64,000 nt of DNA. Origin: Nostoc sp. FACHB-892 (lineage in GTDB: Bacteria > Cyanobacteriota > Cyanobacteriia > Cyanobacteriales > Nostocaceae). Both the position numbers and the translations under genes were made by a program. Each line of letters begins with the position of its first letter. Within the stretch, counting starts at the first letter, position 1. Positions 37,663-45,830 of the stretch are shown piece after piece. The notes under the pieces were generated by a model, which did no database searches, was not told the DNA's origin, and was given only the letters and a program-made list of their open reading frames with translations. Location of the stretch: contig NZ_JACJTR010000005.1 in NCBI RefSeq assembly GCF_014698795.1, positions 248,001 to 312,000 of the forward strand, given 5' to 3'.

Positions 37663-37680
37663 TTTTCCTGTCCCCAATTT

Positions 37681-38970
37681 TCAAATATCAACAAGTGATT
37701 CGTTGGAAGTCAATTCGGGCAAGATATCCAAAGTTGTTGCTTCTTTGGCAATCACATCAGCAAATAACTCTTCATACCGATCTAGCGCTTGCTCAAAGGA
37801 ATAATTTTCTACCGCAAACTTTCTTCCCTTGCGGCTTAATTGTGCTACTAATTCCGGCTGATTATATAAATCCAATACCGCCGCAGCTAAAGCATCTGCT
37901 GACTCTGGTTCAACGATAACGCCACCGCCACTTTCTTTGATAGCTTTGGCAGCAGTACCAGCAGAAGGAACTGAACCCACAATTGGGCGGCCACTGGCTA
38001 ACAGCAGTGGTATTTTAGAAGGCATATTAAAGGAAATTACATTGCTCTTTTGCACAATCAAGCCGAGATCTGCGGCTGCTAACATTTGTGGTAGTTTTTC
38101 TCGCGGTTGCAATGGTAGCAGCGAAACGTTATCTGCACCACAAGCCAGACAATGTTTTTGCAACCTTTCGAGGGCCTGAGATTCACCAGCAATGACGAAG
38201 ACAATTTCTTTTAGATGACGCAAGCGAACTGCTGCTTCTATTACTGTCTCCAAACCTTGCGTCAGAGCAATATTACCTGAATAAAGCACTACGAATTTAT
38301 CATCAAGCTGATGGGTAGCCCTCCAGGAGTTATTCTCCTTCGGTAAAGGGCGGATAAAATTTAGATTCACCCAATTAGGAATGCAGGCAATCTTATTAGC
38401 CGATACACCTTTATTTATTAGATTATCTACAAAGCCATCGGCAATTACACTAATGGTATGTGCAGTTCGGTAAGCAAACTTCTCTAAAGCTTCCAGAGCT
38501 TTAATCATCAACTTATTCTTAATTAGCCCAACACGCACAGCAGCTTCCGGGAGGATATCTTGCACATTCAGCACTACTGGGCAGTTGTATAGCCAAGCTA
38601 TTAAGGTTGCAGGTAAACAAACTAGTAGGGGCGGCACTGTTAAGAGAATTACATCAGGTCGTTCGCCCTTAAGAGCTTGTGGCAAACTCGTAAAAACAAA
38701 GCTCAACTCTAGCAGTAACCGATCTACGAGGTTAGGTTTAGACTTAATCCGCAGGTAACTACGCTGAATGGTGACACCATTTTTTTGTTCAGTAACGTAT
38801 AACTTACCTCGATACCCATCGTAAATCTGGCGTTGAGGATAGTTAGGCATACCAGTGATTACCCGCACTTGGTGGCCTCGCTTCACCAGCCCTTCTGCTA
38901 GTTCAGTCATCAAAGGTGCAATACCAATTGGCTCTGGATGATAATTGTATGAATAAATAAGAATTTGCAT
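37681..38970 (-). CDS. GT4-family glycosyltransferase (WcaI-like)
   Basis: This 429-aa GT-B glycosyltransferase has the N-terminal acceptor domain ILIYSYNYHPEPIGIAPLM, the domain linker YSGNIALTQGLETVIEA and the donor motif VVEPESADALAAA with E and E spaced as in GT4 enzymes. Colanic-acid WcaI is the nearest familiar relative. In the cluster it may glycosylate a scytonemin precursor or a sheath polysaccharide; gene-inactivation data on this gene are not known to me. It is followed directly by tyrA. Confidence 0.9.
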   Translation of the reverse strand: MQILIYSYNYHPEPIGIAPLMTELAEGLVKRGHQVRVITGMPNYPQRQIYDGYRGKLYVTEQKNGVTIQRSYLRIKSKPNLVDRLLLELSFVFTSLPQALKGERPDVILLTVPPLLVCLPATLIAWLYNCPVVLNVQDILPEAAVRVGLIKNKLMIKALEALEKFAYRTAHTISVIADGFVDNLINKGVSANKIACIPNWVNLNFIRPLPKENNSWRATHQLDDKFVVLYSGNIALTQGLETVIEAAVRLRHLKEIVFVIAGESQALERLQKHCLACGADNVSLLPLQPREKLPQMLAAADLGLIVQKSNVISFNMPSKIPLLLASGRPIVGSVPSAGTAAKAIKESGGGVIVEPESADALAAAVLDLYNQPELVAQLSRKGRKFAVENYSFEQALDRYEELFADVIAKEATTLDILPELTSNESLVDI

Positions 38971-39205
38971 GAGTTGTTAATGTCCTGGAAGCACCTTGAT
39001 AATGATGTTGGCTTTAATTGTGTTAACCAGTTTTTATCTCCCTTATTCCGGATTTAATAACCTGAAAATTTTTAGAAAAGTTTCGTAGGGGATGTTAAAG
39101 CCAACCGTAACGCACCAAAATTCTTGAGGTGGTAGGTTATGCCTCTGAGTAACGCACCCTACGAAACTGTTAATCAAGCATGAGAACTCAACACTGTTTT
39201 TGCAA

Positions 39206-40387
39206 TTACTTCTCTAAACTGAAGACTGGCTTTTTTTGTCCACGTTTTCGCAATGTGACGGTAGCAGCCCCAAATCCAAGCAATGCTAAACTCAGTGCTG
39301 AACTTGGCTCCGGTACTTGCTTTCTGCCTTCTACGTTTAGCACTTGGACGCGACCTTGGAAGAAATCGCCAACATAAAGCTTGTCATCTTTGAGGGTTGT
39401 GCCACCCGTCCAGTTAAACCTGCCGGGAGTAAGGTCCAGGGGGTCGCCAAAAGGAGGGCCAGTTAATGCTGGAGGCGGTACAGGGTTACCTGATGCATCT
39501 AGGGCTGGTTGACCGAAGGAAGTCAAGAAGTTACCGTTTTTATCAAACACCTGAACGCGGCTATTGATAGAATCAGCTACATAAATATTCTCTTGGTCGT
39601 CCACTTCGATGCCAATTGGCTGAAGAAACTGTCCAGGTTCGCTACCTGCTGAACCAAATGCCAACAGAGGGTTACCAGTTGGATCGAGTACTTGAACGCG
39701 GTTGTTATACTGGTCAGCTACAAAGATATTTCCACTAACTGGGGAAATTCTTACACCTGCTACACCTTGGAATTCCCCAGGTGCAGTGCCCAGAGTGCCA
39801 CCAATGACACCAATTGGCTGTCCGTCAGGTGTGAATTTAAGGATTCTTTCGCCGTTAAAATCACCTACGTAAACGTTGCCAGTTTCGTCAAATGTCAAAC
39901 CAGATGGTCCAAAGAAAATCCGATCATTTACGCGAGGGGTAAAATCTCCGTTTGCAAAGGATCTAATAAAGTTACCCTGAGAATCGAATTGATTGATGCG
40001 GTTGTTGTAAACATCACCTGAATACAGATCCCCTGTTACAGGATTAAAGTCTACAGTTGTTGGCTCGTCAAACTGTCCGGGTCCTGTGCCGCCGGAGCCA
40101 ATTGCTCCAATATACTGACCGCTAGGATTAAATATTTCAATTTTGTTACCAAGGTCGTAGTTAGGACTACCATCTGCCGGGTTAATACCGCGCCCGTTAG
40201 CTATGAGGGTATTTCCTTGGCTATCCACCGCTATCCCTTGAGGAACAAACAGTTCTCCAGGGCCGAACCCAGGACTACCGATACTTCTGTCGTAAGTTAA
40301 TGTTACAGCCTTGGCTTGGGCTGCTGCTGCCAGCACCATCAATCCAGTACCGAGAATGCCGATTGAGAAATTTTTGACTAACCCCAT
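39206..40387 (-). CDS. scyF: ScyF, NHL-repeat exported protein
   Basis: This is a 393-aa β-propeller. A signal peptide (MGLVKNFSIGILGTGLMVLA, ending AQAKA) is followed by about five NHL repeats (for example FGPGELFVPQGIAVDSQGN, NRINQFDSQGNFIRSF, NRVQVLDPTGNPLLAFG, SRVQVFDKNGNFLTSFG). A C-terminal PEP-CTERM signal (VPEPSS, hydrophobic helix, RKRGQKK) ends it. It is exported to the periplasm or beyond and is placed in the late, extracytoplasmic phase of scytonemin assembly. A catalytic role has not been shown. Confidence 0.93.
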   Translation of the reverse strand: MGLVKNFSIGILGTGLMVLAAAAQAKAVTLTYDRSIGSPGFGPGELFVPQGIAVDSQGNTLIANGRGINPADGSPNYDLGNKIEIFNPSGQYIGAIGSGGTGPGQFDEPTTVDFNPVTGDLYSGDVYNNRINQFDSQGNFIRSFANGDFTPRVNDRIFFGPSGLTFDETGNVYVGDFNGERILKFTPDGQPIGVIGGTLGTAPGEFQGVAGVRISPVSGNIFVADQYNNRVQVLDPTGNPLLAFGSAGSEPGQFLQPIGIEVDDQENIYVADSINSRVQVFDKNGNFLTSFGQPALDASGNPVPPPALTGPPFGDPLDLTPGRFNWTGGTTLKDDKLYVGDFFQGRVQVLNVEGRKQVPEPSSALSLALLGFGAATVTLRKRGQKKPVFSLEK

Positions 40388-40563
40388 GAGTTTGAAGTCC
40401 TGGTTGTATGAGTGTATACTCTTTCCTAGACTAATATTCGTTCCCAGTCCTAGTTCGGGAACCCTAATATTTGGGCTGCTGCCTCCTGTTTGAAATGCAA
40501 CTTTCTGTGTGAGGCAGCAGCCTATTCTCTAACCATTACCTGGCAGAGCAAGGTAATGAGGAA

Positions 40564-41970
40564 TTAGACAGTCTCTGCTTTGGGTAGTAACTCTTCACCC
40601 AACTTGTTTGGGCGTTTGCGCTTGGCGATCGCACTAGTTGCGCCTACACTAGCAAGTGCTAGTAAGCCAAGTAGTGAAGTAGGTTCGGGGACTTTTTGTG
40701 TAACAAGACCATCCACCCGAACAACCTGCCCGTTTTCTGGGCCGACACCACGGTTGGTAATATAAATTTTGCCGTCAGGGCCAATATCTATTCCATCAGC
40801 TGAATCTAATCCTTCACCTGCTGCAACGAGTGTTGTACGAGTACCATCAGGAGCAACTTGGATAAGAGAACCAGGTAGATTTGTAATGTCACCGTTTAAC
40901 TGGGACTCGTCACTGAACTGTAAGACCAGCAAATTGCCGTTCTCATCAAAAGTTAAGTCAGTGATGTGCGTAAACCCATCTAGAAAAACCTCTGGGTTGC
41001 CATCCTCGCCGATGCGGAAGATCCGCGATTCATTTTCTGGATATGGAAAGCCCGTATATTCACCAACGTAGAAAGCTCCATCGGGACCAATTGCACCACC
41101 TGTTGGTACTGATTGAAGCGCTATATTTCCTCCAGGAAGTTGTTCTACTAACCCTGGAAGTAATTCTACTAGGTCTGGAGGTAACTCTTGCCCTGGTGGT
41201 GCAGATGGCAACACTGAGGCACTAACGATTTTCTTAGGAATTGCGATCGCTTCAGAGTCACTGCCATCAAGTTTAATTCTGTAAGCAGCGTTTCCACCTC
41301 CATCAACGACATAAGCAGTATCGCCACCGATAGTCAGATCGTAGGGATTGGTAACTACATCTTGACCATCTGGATTGTTGGTAATTTCATACTTGCCAAA
41401 GTCGAAAATACTGTTGAGAGAACCGGTATTCAGGTCAACTTTGTATAGTTGTGCTAAATTCGGGGCATTCAAAACTTTATCGGGTGCGGATGGCGGAAAA
41501 ACTTTAAGTTGCGTTTCTGGGAGAGGGAATTTAGAACCAAGTTCAAGTGTTTCTTTATCGCGGTTTCCAGGATATCCAGCAAACCCAGTTAAAAGATAAG
41601 CATTTCCCAAAGAGTCGAATTGCAGGTCTTGAATACCAGCTCCTTGGTTGCCAGAGGGTTGTTCTGCGACAGACTGAAAGTTAGTGAGTAAACGCGTTTT
41701 GGTACCGTCTGGTGAGACTTTAACGAGTGAACCACTATTGCCTGCACAAAGAGGCTGAAATATTGCACTTGGAGATGGCTGGCAATTCCCGTTTCCTCCT
41801 ATACCTGGCTCTGCTACGTATAGACTTCCATCAGGGCCAAAGCTATTAGCCCGTGCATTACTGATTCCATCGACAATTGTCGTTAGTGTTGCAGCTTGTA
41901 CAGATGGCGTTCCACAAATAGCAGCAAAACAAAATGTAAGAGATGTAAGAGCAAATGACTTGAGTTTCAT
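40564..41970 (-). CDS. scyE: ScyE, exported ScyD/ScyE-family propeller
   Basis: This 468-aa protein has a signal peptide (KSFALTSLTFCFAAICGTPS, cleaved after VQA), then a long β-propeller-like body rich in GPDGxLYV and DLTFDENGNLLVLQF repeats. Near the end are VPEPTSL, a hydrophobic helix and RKRPNKL, which form a PEP-CTERM signal. It is a clear paralogue of ScyD: both open with an ADG/VDGI segment, then SFxPDGxLYVxExGIGGxGxC. The tandem order suggests gene duplication. Its role in scytonemin assembly is unresolved; export to the envelope is well supported by the sequence. Confidence 0.92.
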   Translation of the reverse strand: MKLKSFALTSLTFCFAAICGTPSVQAATLTTIVDGISNARANSFGPDGSLYVAEPGIGGNGNCQPSPSAIFQPLCAGNSGSLVKVSPDGTKTRLLTNFQSVAEQPSGNQGAGIQDLQFDSLGNAYLLTGFAGYPGNRDKETLELGSKFPLPETQLKVFPPSAPDKVLNAPNLAQLYKVDLNTGSLNSIFDFGKYEITNNPDGQDVVTNPYDLTIGGDTAYVVDGGGNAAYRIKLDGSDSEAIAIPKKIVSASVLPSAPPGQELPPDLVELLPGLVEQLPGGNIALQSVPTGGAIGPDGAFYVGEYTGFPYPENESRIFRIGEDGNPEVFLDGFTHITDLTFDENGNLLVLQFSDESQLNGDITNLPGSLIQVAPDGTRTTLVAAGEGLDSADGIDIGPDGKIYITNRGVGPENGQVVRVDGLVTQKVPEPTSLLGLLALASVGATSAIAKRKRPNKLGEELLPKAETV

Positions 41971-42090
41971 ACCTTTGGAGATTGAGAGTTAAATAAGTGG
42001 AAACTTTTATGGTTTTAAAGACAACGAATCCCAGTCTTTGAAGAACGCAGGATTGGTTTGAAACTCTTGACTTGAGCGCCACGGCTCCAT

Positions 42091-43350
42091 TTATGGGAGG
42101 TTTGGTAGCTTTCTCTTCTTGTGCAACCAACCAACGCCGAAAGCACCGATCGCTAATATGCCTAAAGCAGAACTCGGTTCAGGGACAGATTTGATATTTT
42201 CAATTCTGAGAACTTGTCCAAGTCCTGGGCGATCGCCTCGGTTTGTGACATATACTGCACCATCAGCACCAATAGTCAAGGCGCTAGGTGACTCTAATCC
42301 ATTCCCACTCAGAAGAGTTGTGCGTGTCCCATCGGCAGCTATTTTGATGACAGAACCATCAAAATCACCCTTCCAAGCTGACTGATTGGCGTACTGCAAA
42401 GCATACAAATTGCCCTCAGTATCAAATTCCAAGTCTGTGAGTTGGGTAAAACCATCGGCGAAGACTGATGGATTGCCATCAGCACCGACTCGATAGATTT
42501 TTGCCTCATCCTCTGGGAAGGGAAAACCTGTAAATTGGCTGATGTAATAAGCGCCATCAGGGCCTTTAGTCACACTTGAGGGTACTGGTTGACTCGCAAA
42601 CTGCGATCGCACCTCTTCACCTTGAGATGGCACTTGTGCCGGTTCATTGGATGGTGTACCGGAGGGTGGAAAAACTGGATTAGTCAAGATGTCTTGGGGA
42701 AACGCAACTATCGCCTGCAAATTACTACCATCAGCGTTAACACTGAGTAAGTTGTTTGCACCTGCATCAACTGCAACTAACTTATTGCCATCTATTGCAA
42801 AACCCAAGGGATTGCTACCGACATCACCACCATCAGGATTGTTGGCGAGTTCATAGTTAGCTAAATCGGCAATACTCGCCCAGGAATTGGTATTAAAATC
42901 AGCAGCGATAATTTTACCGAGGTCAGTTTCACCTAAATTGCGATCGCGAAAGACTGGATTAGCCCCATACCCAATCAGAACATAAGGTTTACCTTGAGCA
43001 TCAAATTTGATGTCACGGGGCCCGGCGGCTCCAGTACCATCTGGTAATGCTAAGGAAGGAAGTCCTGTAAGTATGCGTTCGGTCTTACCATTCTCAATTT
43101 TGGTAACTGCGCCACTTGTGCCATAGCATAAAGAATCGCCTTGACCGCTTGCTGGTGGAACACAAGCTCCACTTCCCCCTATTCCCGCCTCTGTAACATA
43201 GAGATTACCATCAGGGCTAAAGCTCAAACCTCCGGCATTATATAAACCATCGGCGATTACTGAAAATGATGCAGCTGAGGCAACTTTCATTCCAGAAAAA
43301 GCGGCAACACAAAAAGTGAGGATAGTAATGGTAAGTTGTTTCAGTTTCAT
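42091..43350 (-). CDS. scyD: ScyD, exported ScyD/ScyE-family propeller
   Basis: About 419 aa from the ATG at 43350; the longer frame would use a TTG three codons upstream (43359). A signal peptide (KQLTITILTFCVAAFSGMKV) is followed by the same propeller pattern as ScyE (SFSPDGNLYVTEAGIGGSG). The C-terminal VPEPSSALG, hydrophobic helix and KKRKLP form a PEP-CTERM signal. Published work on scytonemin places ScyD and ScyE in late envelope steps, and loss of ScyE has been reported to cause intermediate accumulation, though I cannot check that here. It follows scyC by 116 bases. Confidence 0.92.
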   Translation of the reverse strand: MKLKQLTITILTFCVAAFSGMKVASAASFSVIADGLYNAGGLSFSPDGNLYVTEAGIGGSGACVPPASGQGDSLCYGTSGAVTKIENGKTERILTGLPSLALPDGTGAAGPRDIKFDAQGKPYVLIGYGANPVFRDRNLGETDLGKIIAADFNTNSWASIADLANYELANNPDGGDVGSNPLGFAIDGNKLVAVDAGANNLLSVNADGSNLQAIVAFPQDILTNPVFPPSGTPSNEPAQVPSQGEEVRSQFASQPVPSSVTKGPDGAYYISQFTGFPFPEDEAKIYRVGADGNPSVFADGFTQLTDLEFDTEGNLYALQYANQSAWKGDFDGSVIKIAADGTRTTLLSGNGLESPSALTIGADGAVYVTNRGDRPGLGQVLRIENIKSVPEPSSALGILAIGAFGVGWLHKKRKLPNLP

Positions 43351-43466
43351 GTGTTGCAATAGGGCTGATCGTGGGGAATTTAGGGGTGAGTTTTAAACGC
43401 AGAGTAACGCTGTAGACGCTTTTGCGGCTTGCCGCAGGCTGGGAAGCGCAGAGGAACGCTGAGGTT

Positions 43467-44435
43467 TTAGTTGGTAACTAATGCTTCTGGAGTTTTTGGT
43501 AGATAGCTCATTCCTCGGTCAAATGATTTGAGGTTTCCAGCTTTGGCTTCGAGTAAACGTTTGATGTTCATGCTCTCAGCGCCAAAGTCTTCAATTTGAA
43601 GTTTGCCGTGAGTAACAGTTCCATCTGTTTTCCAGAATGTGATCCGATGCAGGATGAAACCTGAAGCTTCGGGGTCAGCGAATGCATAAGCGGTTGGGAT
43701 GAGTAACGCTACAGAACGCTGATAATATTCGTAGTCTGGATAAAAGTGTTCTTGTTCAAGTAAGTAGTATTTGCTCAGACTATGAACCCGAACGGAAACT
43801 TTTACCTTCTGGTCATATTCGTCTTTGAATTCACCTGAATCAGAGGTAATATCACCATTTGGGCGAAGTAAATGTGCCCACTCATCTATGTTTCGTAGGT
43901 CTTTTAAGTATTCAATGCCGATTTCAATTGGGGCATCAACATAGATGGTATCTGTATCGATAAAGTGGCGACCTTTGGCTGCTGAGGTTAGACCAGCCTT
44001 GCGTTCCAAATTACCTTTTAGAGAACGACACTCGGAAGTATGTACCGTGTGAATTCCCTGCATAATCATCTGAGTTTGTCGTTTTGGATCGACAAAGCTC
44101 AACCAGTGAAAGTATACACCTTTTTCATCTGTTCCCGGCTCAATGTAATCTGTTGGAAACAGCAAAACAGGGTAAACCTGAAAATATTTCTGATACTCTA
44201 ATCCACAGTGCCACTCAATGCCGTAGAAAAGCGGGTTCTCTAATTTTTTAACGTGATAATAGAGGTTTTTGTGATAACCAGATGCAGTTCCGAGCCAAGT
44301 ATCTTCGTCAACTTGCTCTTTCATCCGGCTATAAAGAGTCCATTCGTCTAAGTTTTTTAAACTACAAAGATACTCAAAGGCGTTCTCTGGTGAAGTAGCA
44401 ATGTAAGCTGATGTTGCAAATGTATTTTTTTCCAC
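43467..44435 (-). CDS. scyC: ScyC, scytonemin cyclase
   Basis: This 322-aa cytosolic enzyme cyclises and decarboxylates the β-keto acid made by ScyA to give the indole-cyclopentanone core. The start is GTG at 44435 with AAGGAG eight bases upstream. The sequence looks internally duplicated: residues about 8-160 and 166-310 both begin with a helix-grip pattern (SPENAFEYLCSLKNLDEW versus APIEIGIEYLKDLRNIDEW) and end with LKGNLERKAG versus IKRLLEAKAG. Each half resembles a START/SRPBCC (polyketide cyclase-like) domain. Confidence 0.92.
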   Translation of the reverse strand: MEKNTFATSAYIATSPENAFEYLCSLKNLDEWTLYSRMKEQVDEDTWLGTASGYHKNLYYHVKKLENPLFYGIEWHCGLEYQKYFQVYPVLLFPTDYIEPGTDEKGVYFHWLSFVDPKRQTQMIMQGIHTVHTSECRSLKGNLERKAGLTSAAKGRHFIDTDTIYVDAPIEIGIEYLKDLRNIDEWAHLLRPNGDITSDSGEFKDEYDQKVKVSVRVHSLSKYYLLEQEHFYPDYEYYQRSVALLIPTAYAFADPEASGFILHRITFWKTDGTVTHGKLQIEDFGAESMNIKRLLEAKAGNLKSFDRGMSYLPKTPEALVTN

Positions 44436-44460
44436 TTATCACTCCTTAAGATAATAACAA

Positions 44461-45522
44461 TTAAGCTGCGATCGCCTGAGTCTTCTTTCGTTTACCGTTC
44501 TGAATACGGTCTTCTGCTAATTGTTTAGCAGCATCGTTGGTAGTAATTTCCTGCTCTTTAGAAATATTAAAAATTGCTAGGAGTGTGTCATAAATGTTAT
44601 GCACTTGCTTGAAAGCTTTTTCTTCGTCATAGCCAATCATTTCGTTGTAAACATTGATTAGCCCTCCGGCATTAATTACATAATCAGGACTGTAAAGAAT
44701 CCCTTTTTTGGCAAGCATTTGACTATGTAGTTGCTCATTCTCCAACTGATTGTTAGCTGCACCAGCAATAATGGAAGCTTTTAAGAAAGGAATTGTATGA
44801 CTATTAAGAATTCCTCCTAGAGCGCAAGGAGCAAAGATATCTACATCAAGAGAGTAAATTTCAGCTGGTTCTACAATAGTTGCGCCAAAAAGCCGTTTTG
44901 CCTCTTCCGTTTTTACTGGATCTATATCGCTAACAAAAAGCTTGATATCATGCTCATGTAAGTGCTGGCAAAGGTTTTTACCTACATTTCCTAGACCTTG
45001 AACTGCAACTTTCATGCCATCAAGTCTTTGACTTTGCCAACGAGACTCCACAGCAGCTTTAATTCCTAGAAAAACTCCTAGTGATGTTATGGGAGCAGGC
45101 CCACCAGATTTTTCTGATACCCCAACTACATATTTCGTTTCTTGGCTGATTGTCCGTACATCATCAGGAGTAATATTGACATCTTGACCAGTAATAAAAC
45201 GCCCATTCAAACTGTCAACAAAACGTCCGTAGGCTCTTAACAGATCATCTGTTTTATTTTCAGGATTAGCGATAATGACTGCCTTTCCGCCACCAGCCGG
45301 AATGTTAGCACAGGCAGCTTTATATGTCATACCACGACTAAGACGAAGTGCGTCTTTTAAAGCAGCTTCTTCGTTGACATAAGGTAAAATTCTTGTAGCT
45401 CCCATAGCTGGGCCCAAAGTTGTGTCATGGATAGCAATAATCGCCTTAATTTCGGGATTTCTACCATGACAAAAGAGAACTTGTTCGTGGCCCATTTCTC
45501 TAACAGTTTCAAATAGCAGCAT
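44461..45522 (-). CDS. scyB: ScyB, leucine-dehydrogenase-like tryptophan dehydrogenase
   Basis: About 353 aa from ATG at 45522; GTG at 45528 is the other in-frame start. The ATG has GAGAGGTG close upstream. It is a member of the Glu/Leu/Phe/Val dehydrogenase family: substrate lysines in GMTYKAACANIPAGGGKAV (K70 and K82 in the longer numbering) and the NAD loop VAVQGLGNVGKNL. In scytonemin synthesis ScyB oxidatively deaminates tryptophan to indole-3-pyruvate. It is cytosolic. It precedes scyC by 25 bases. Confidence 0.95.
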   Translation of the reverse strand: MLLFETVREMGHEQVLFCHGRNPEIKAIIAIHDTTLGPAMGATRILPYVNEEAALKDALRLSRGMTYKAACANIPAGGGKAVIIANPENKTDDLLRAYGRFVDSLNGRFITGQDVNITPDDVRTISQETKYVVGVSEKSGGPAPITSLGVFLGIKAAVESRWQSQRLDGMKVAVQGLGNVGKNLCQHLHEHDIKLFVSDIDPVKTEEAKRLFGATIVEPAEIYSLDVDIFAPCALGGILNSHTIPFLKASIIAGAANNQLENEQLHSQMLAKKGILYSPDYVINAGGLINVYNEMIGYDEEKAFKQVHNIYDTLLAIFNISKEQEITTNDAAKQLAEDRIQNGKRKKTQAIAA

Positions 45523-45528
45523 TTTCAC

Positions 45529-45830
45529 CTCTCGATATTGTTTGGAATTGGTTAGAGAAAGTAATTAACATTACAAAATGTAAAGATATAGACACAAAAA
45601 CCTTCTCAAATATTAAGATTGGATGAAGTTAGGAAAATACTTAGGGTTTAAAAATCAAAAATTTTAAATTCCAGTTGATTAGGTGTAGTTTTTTTGCTGG
45701 AATAAAATTTTGCCGCTTCTAAATTCATCCTTGGTCTTTTACTCAATAGACGAATCAAAACTGGATTGTAAAGTCCGTCTTGTTGAGATGTTTCAGTGTC
45801 TATATTGAAGGAAATTGTCAGGTTTTAGAA
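45529..45830. other. scyA-scyB intergenic region
   Basis: 302 AT-rich bases with no gene and no strong hairpin. An internal promoter or processing site is possible but not visible. Confidence 0.4.

Noticed and set aside
43380-43450. CGCAGAGTAACGC-type run as a tRNA or RNA gene
   Set aside because: It lacks a cloverleaf; it is an ordinary Nostoc intergenic repeat between scyC and scyD.
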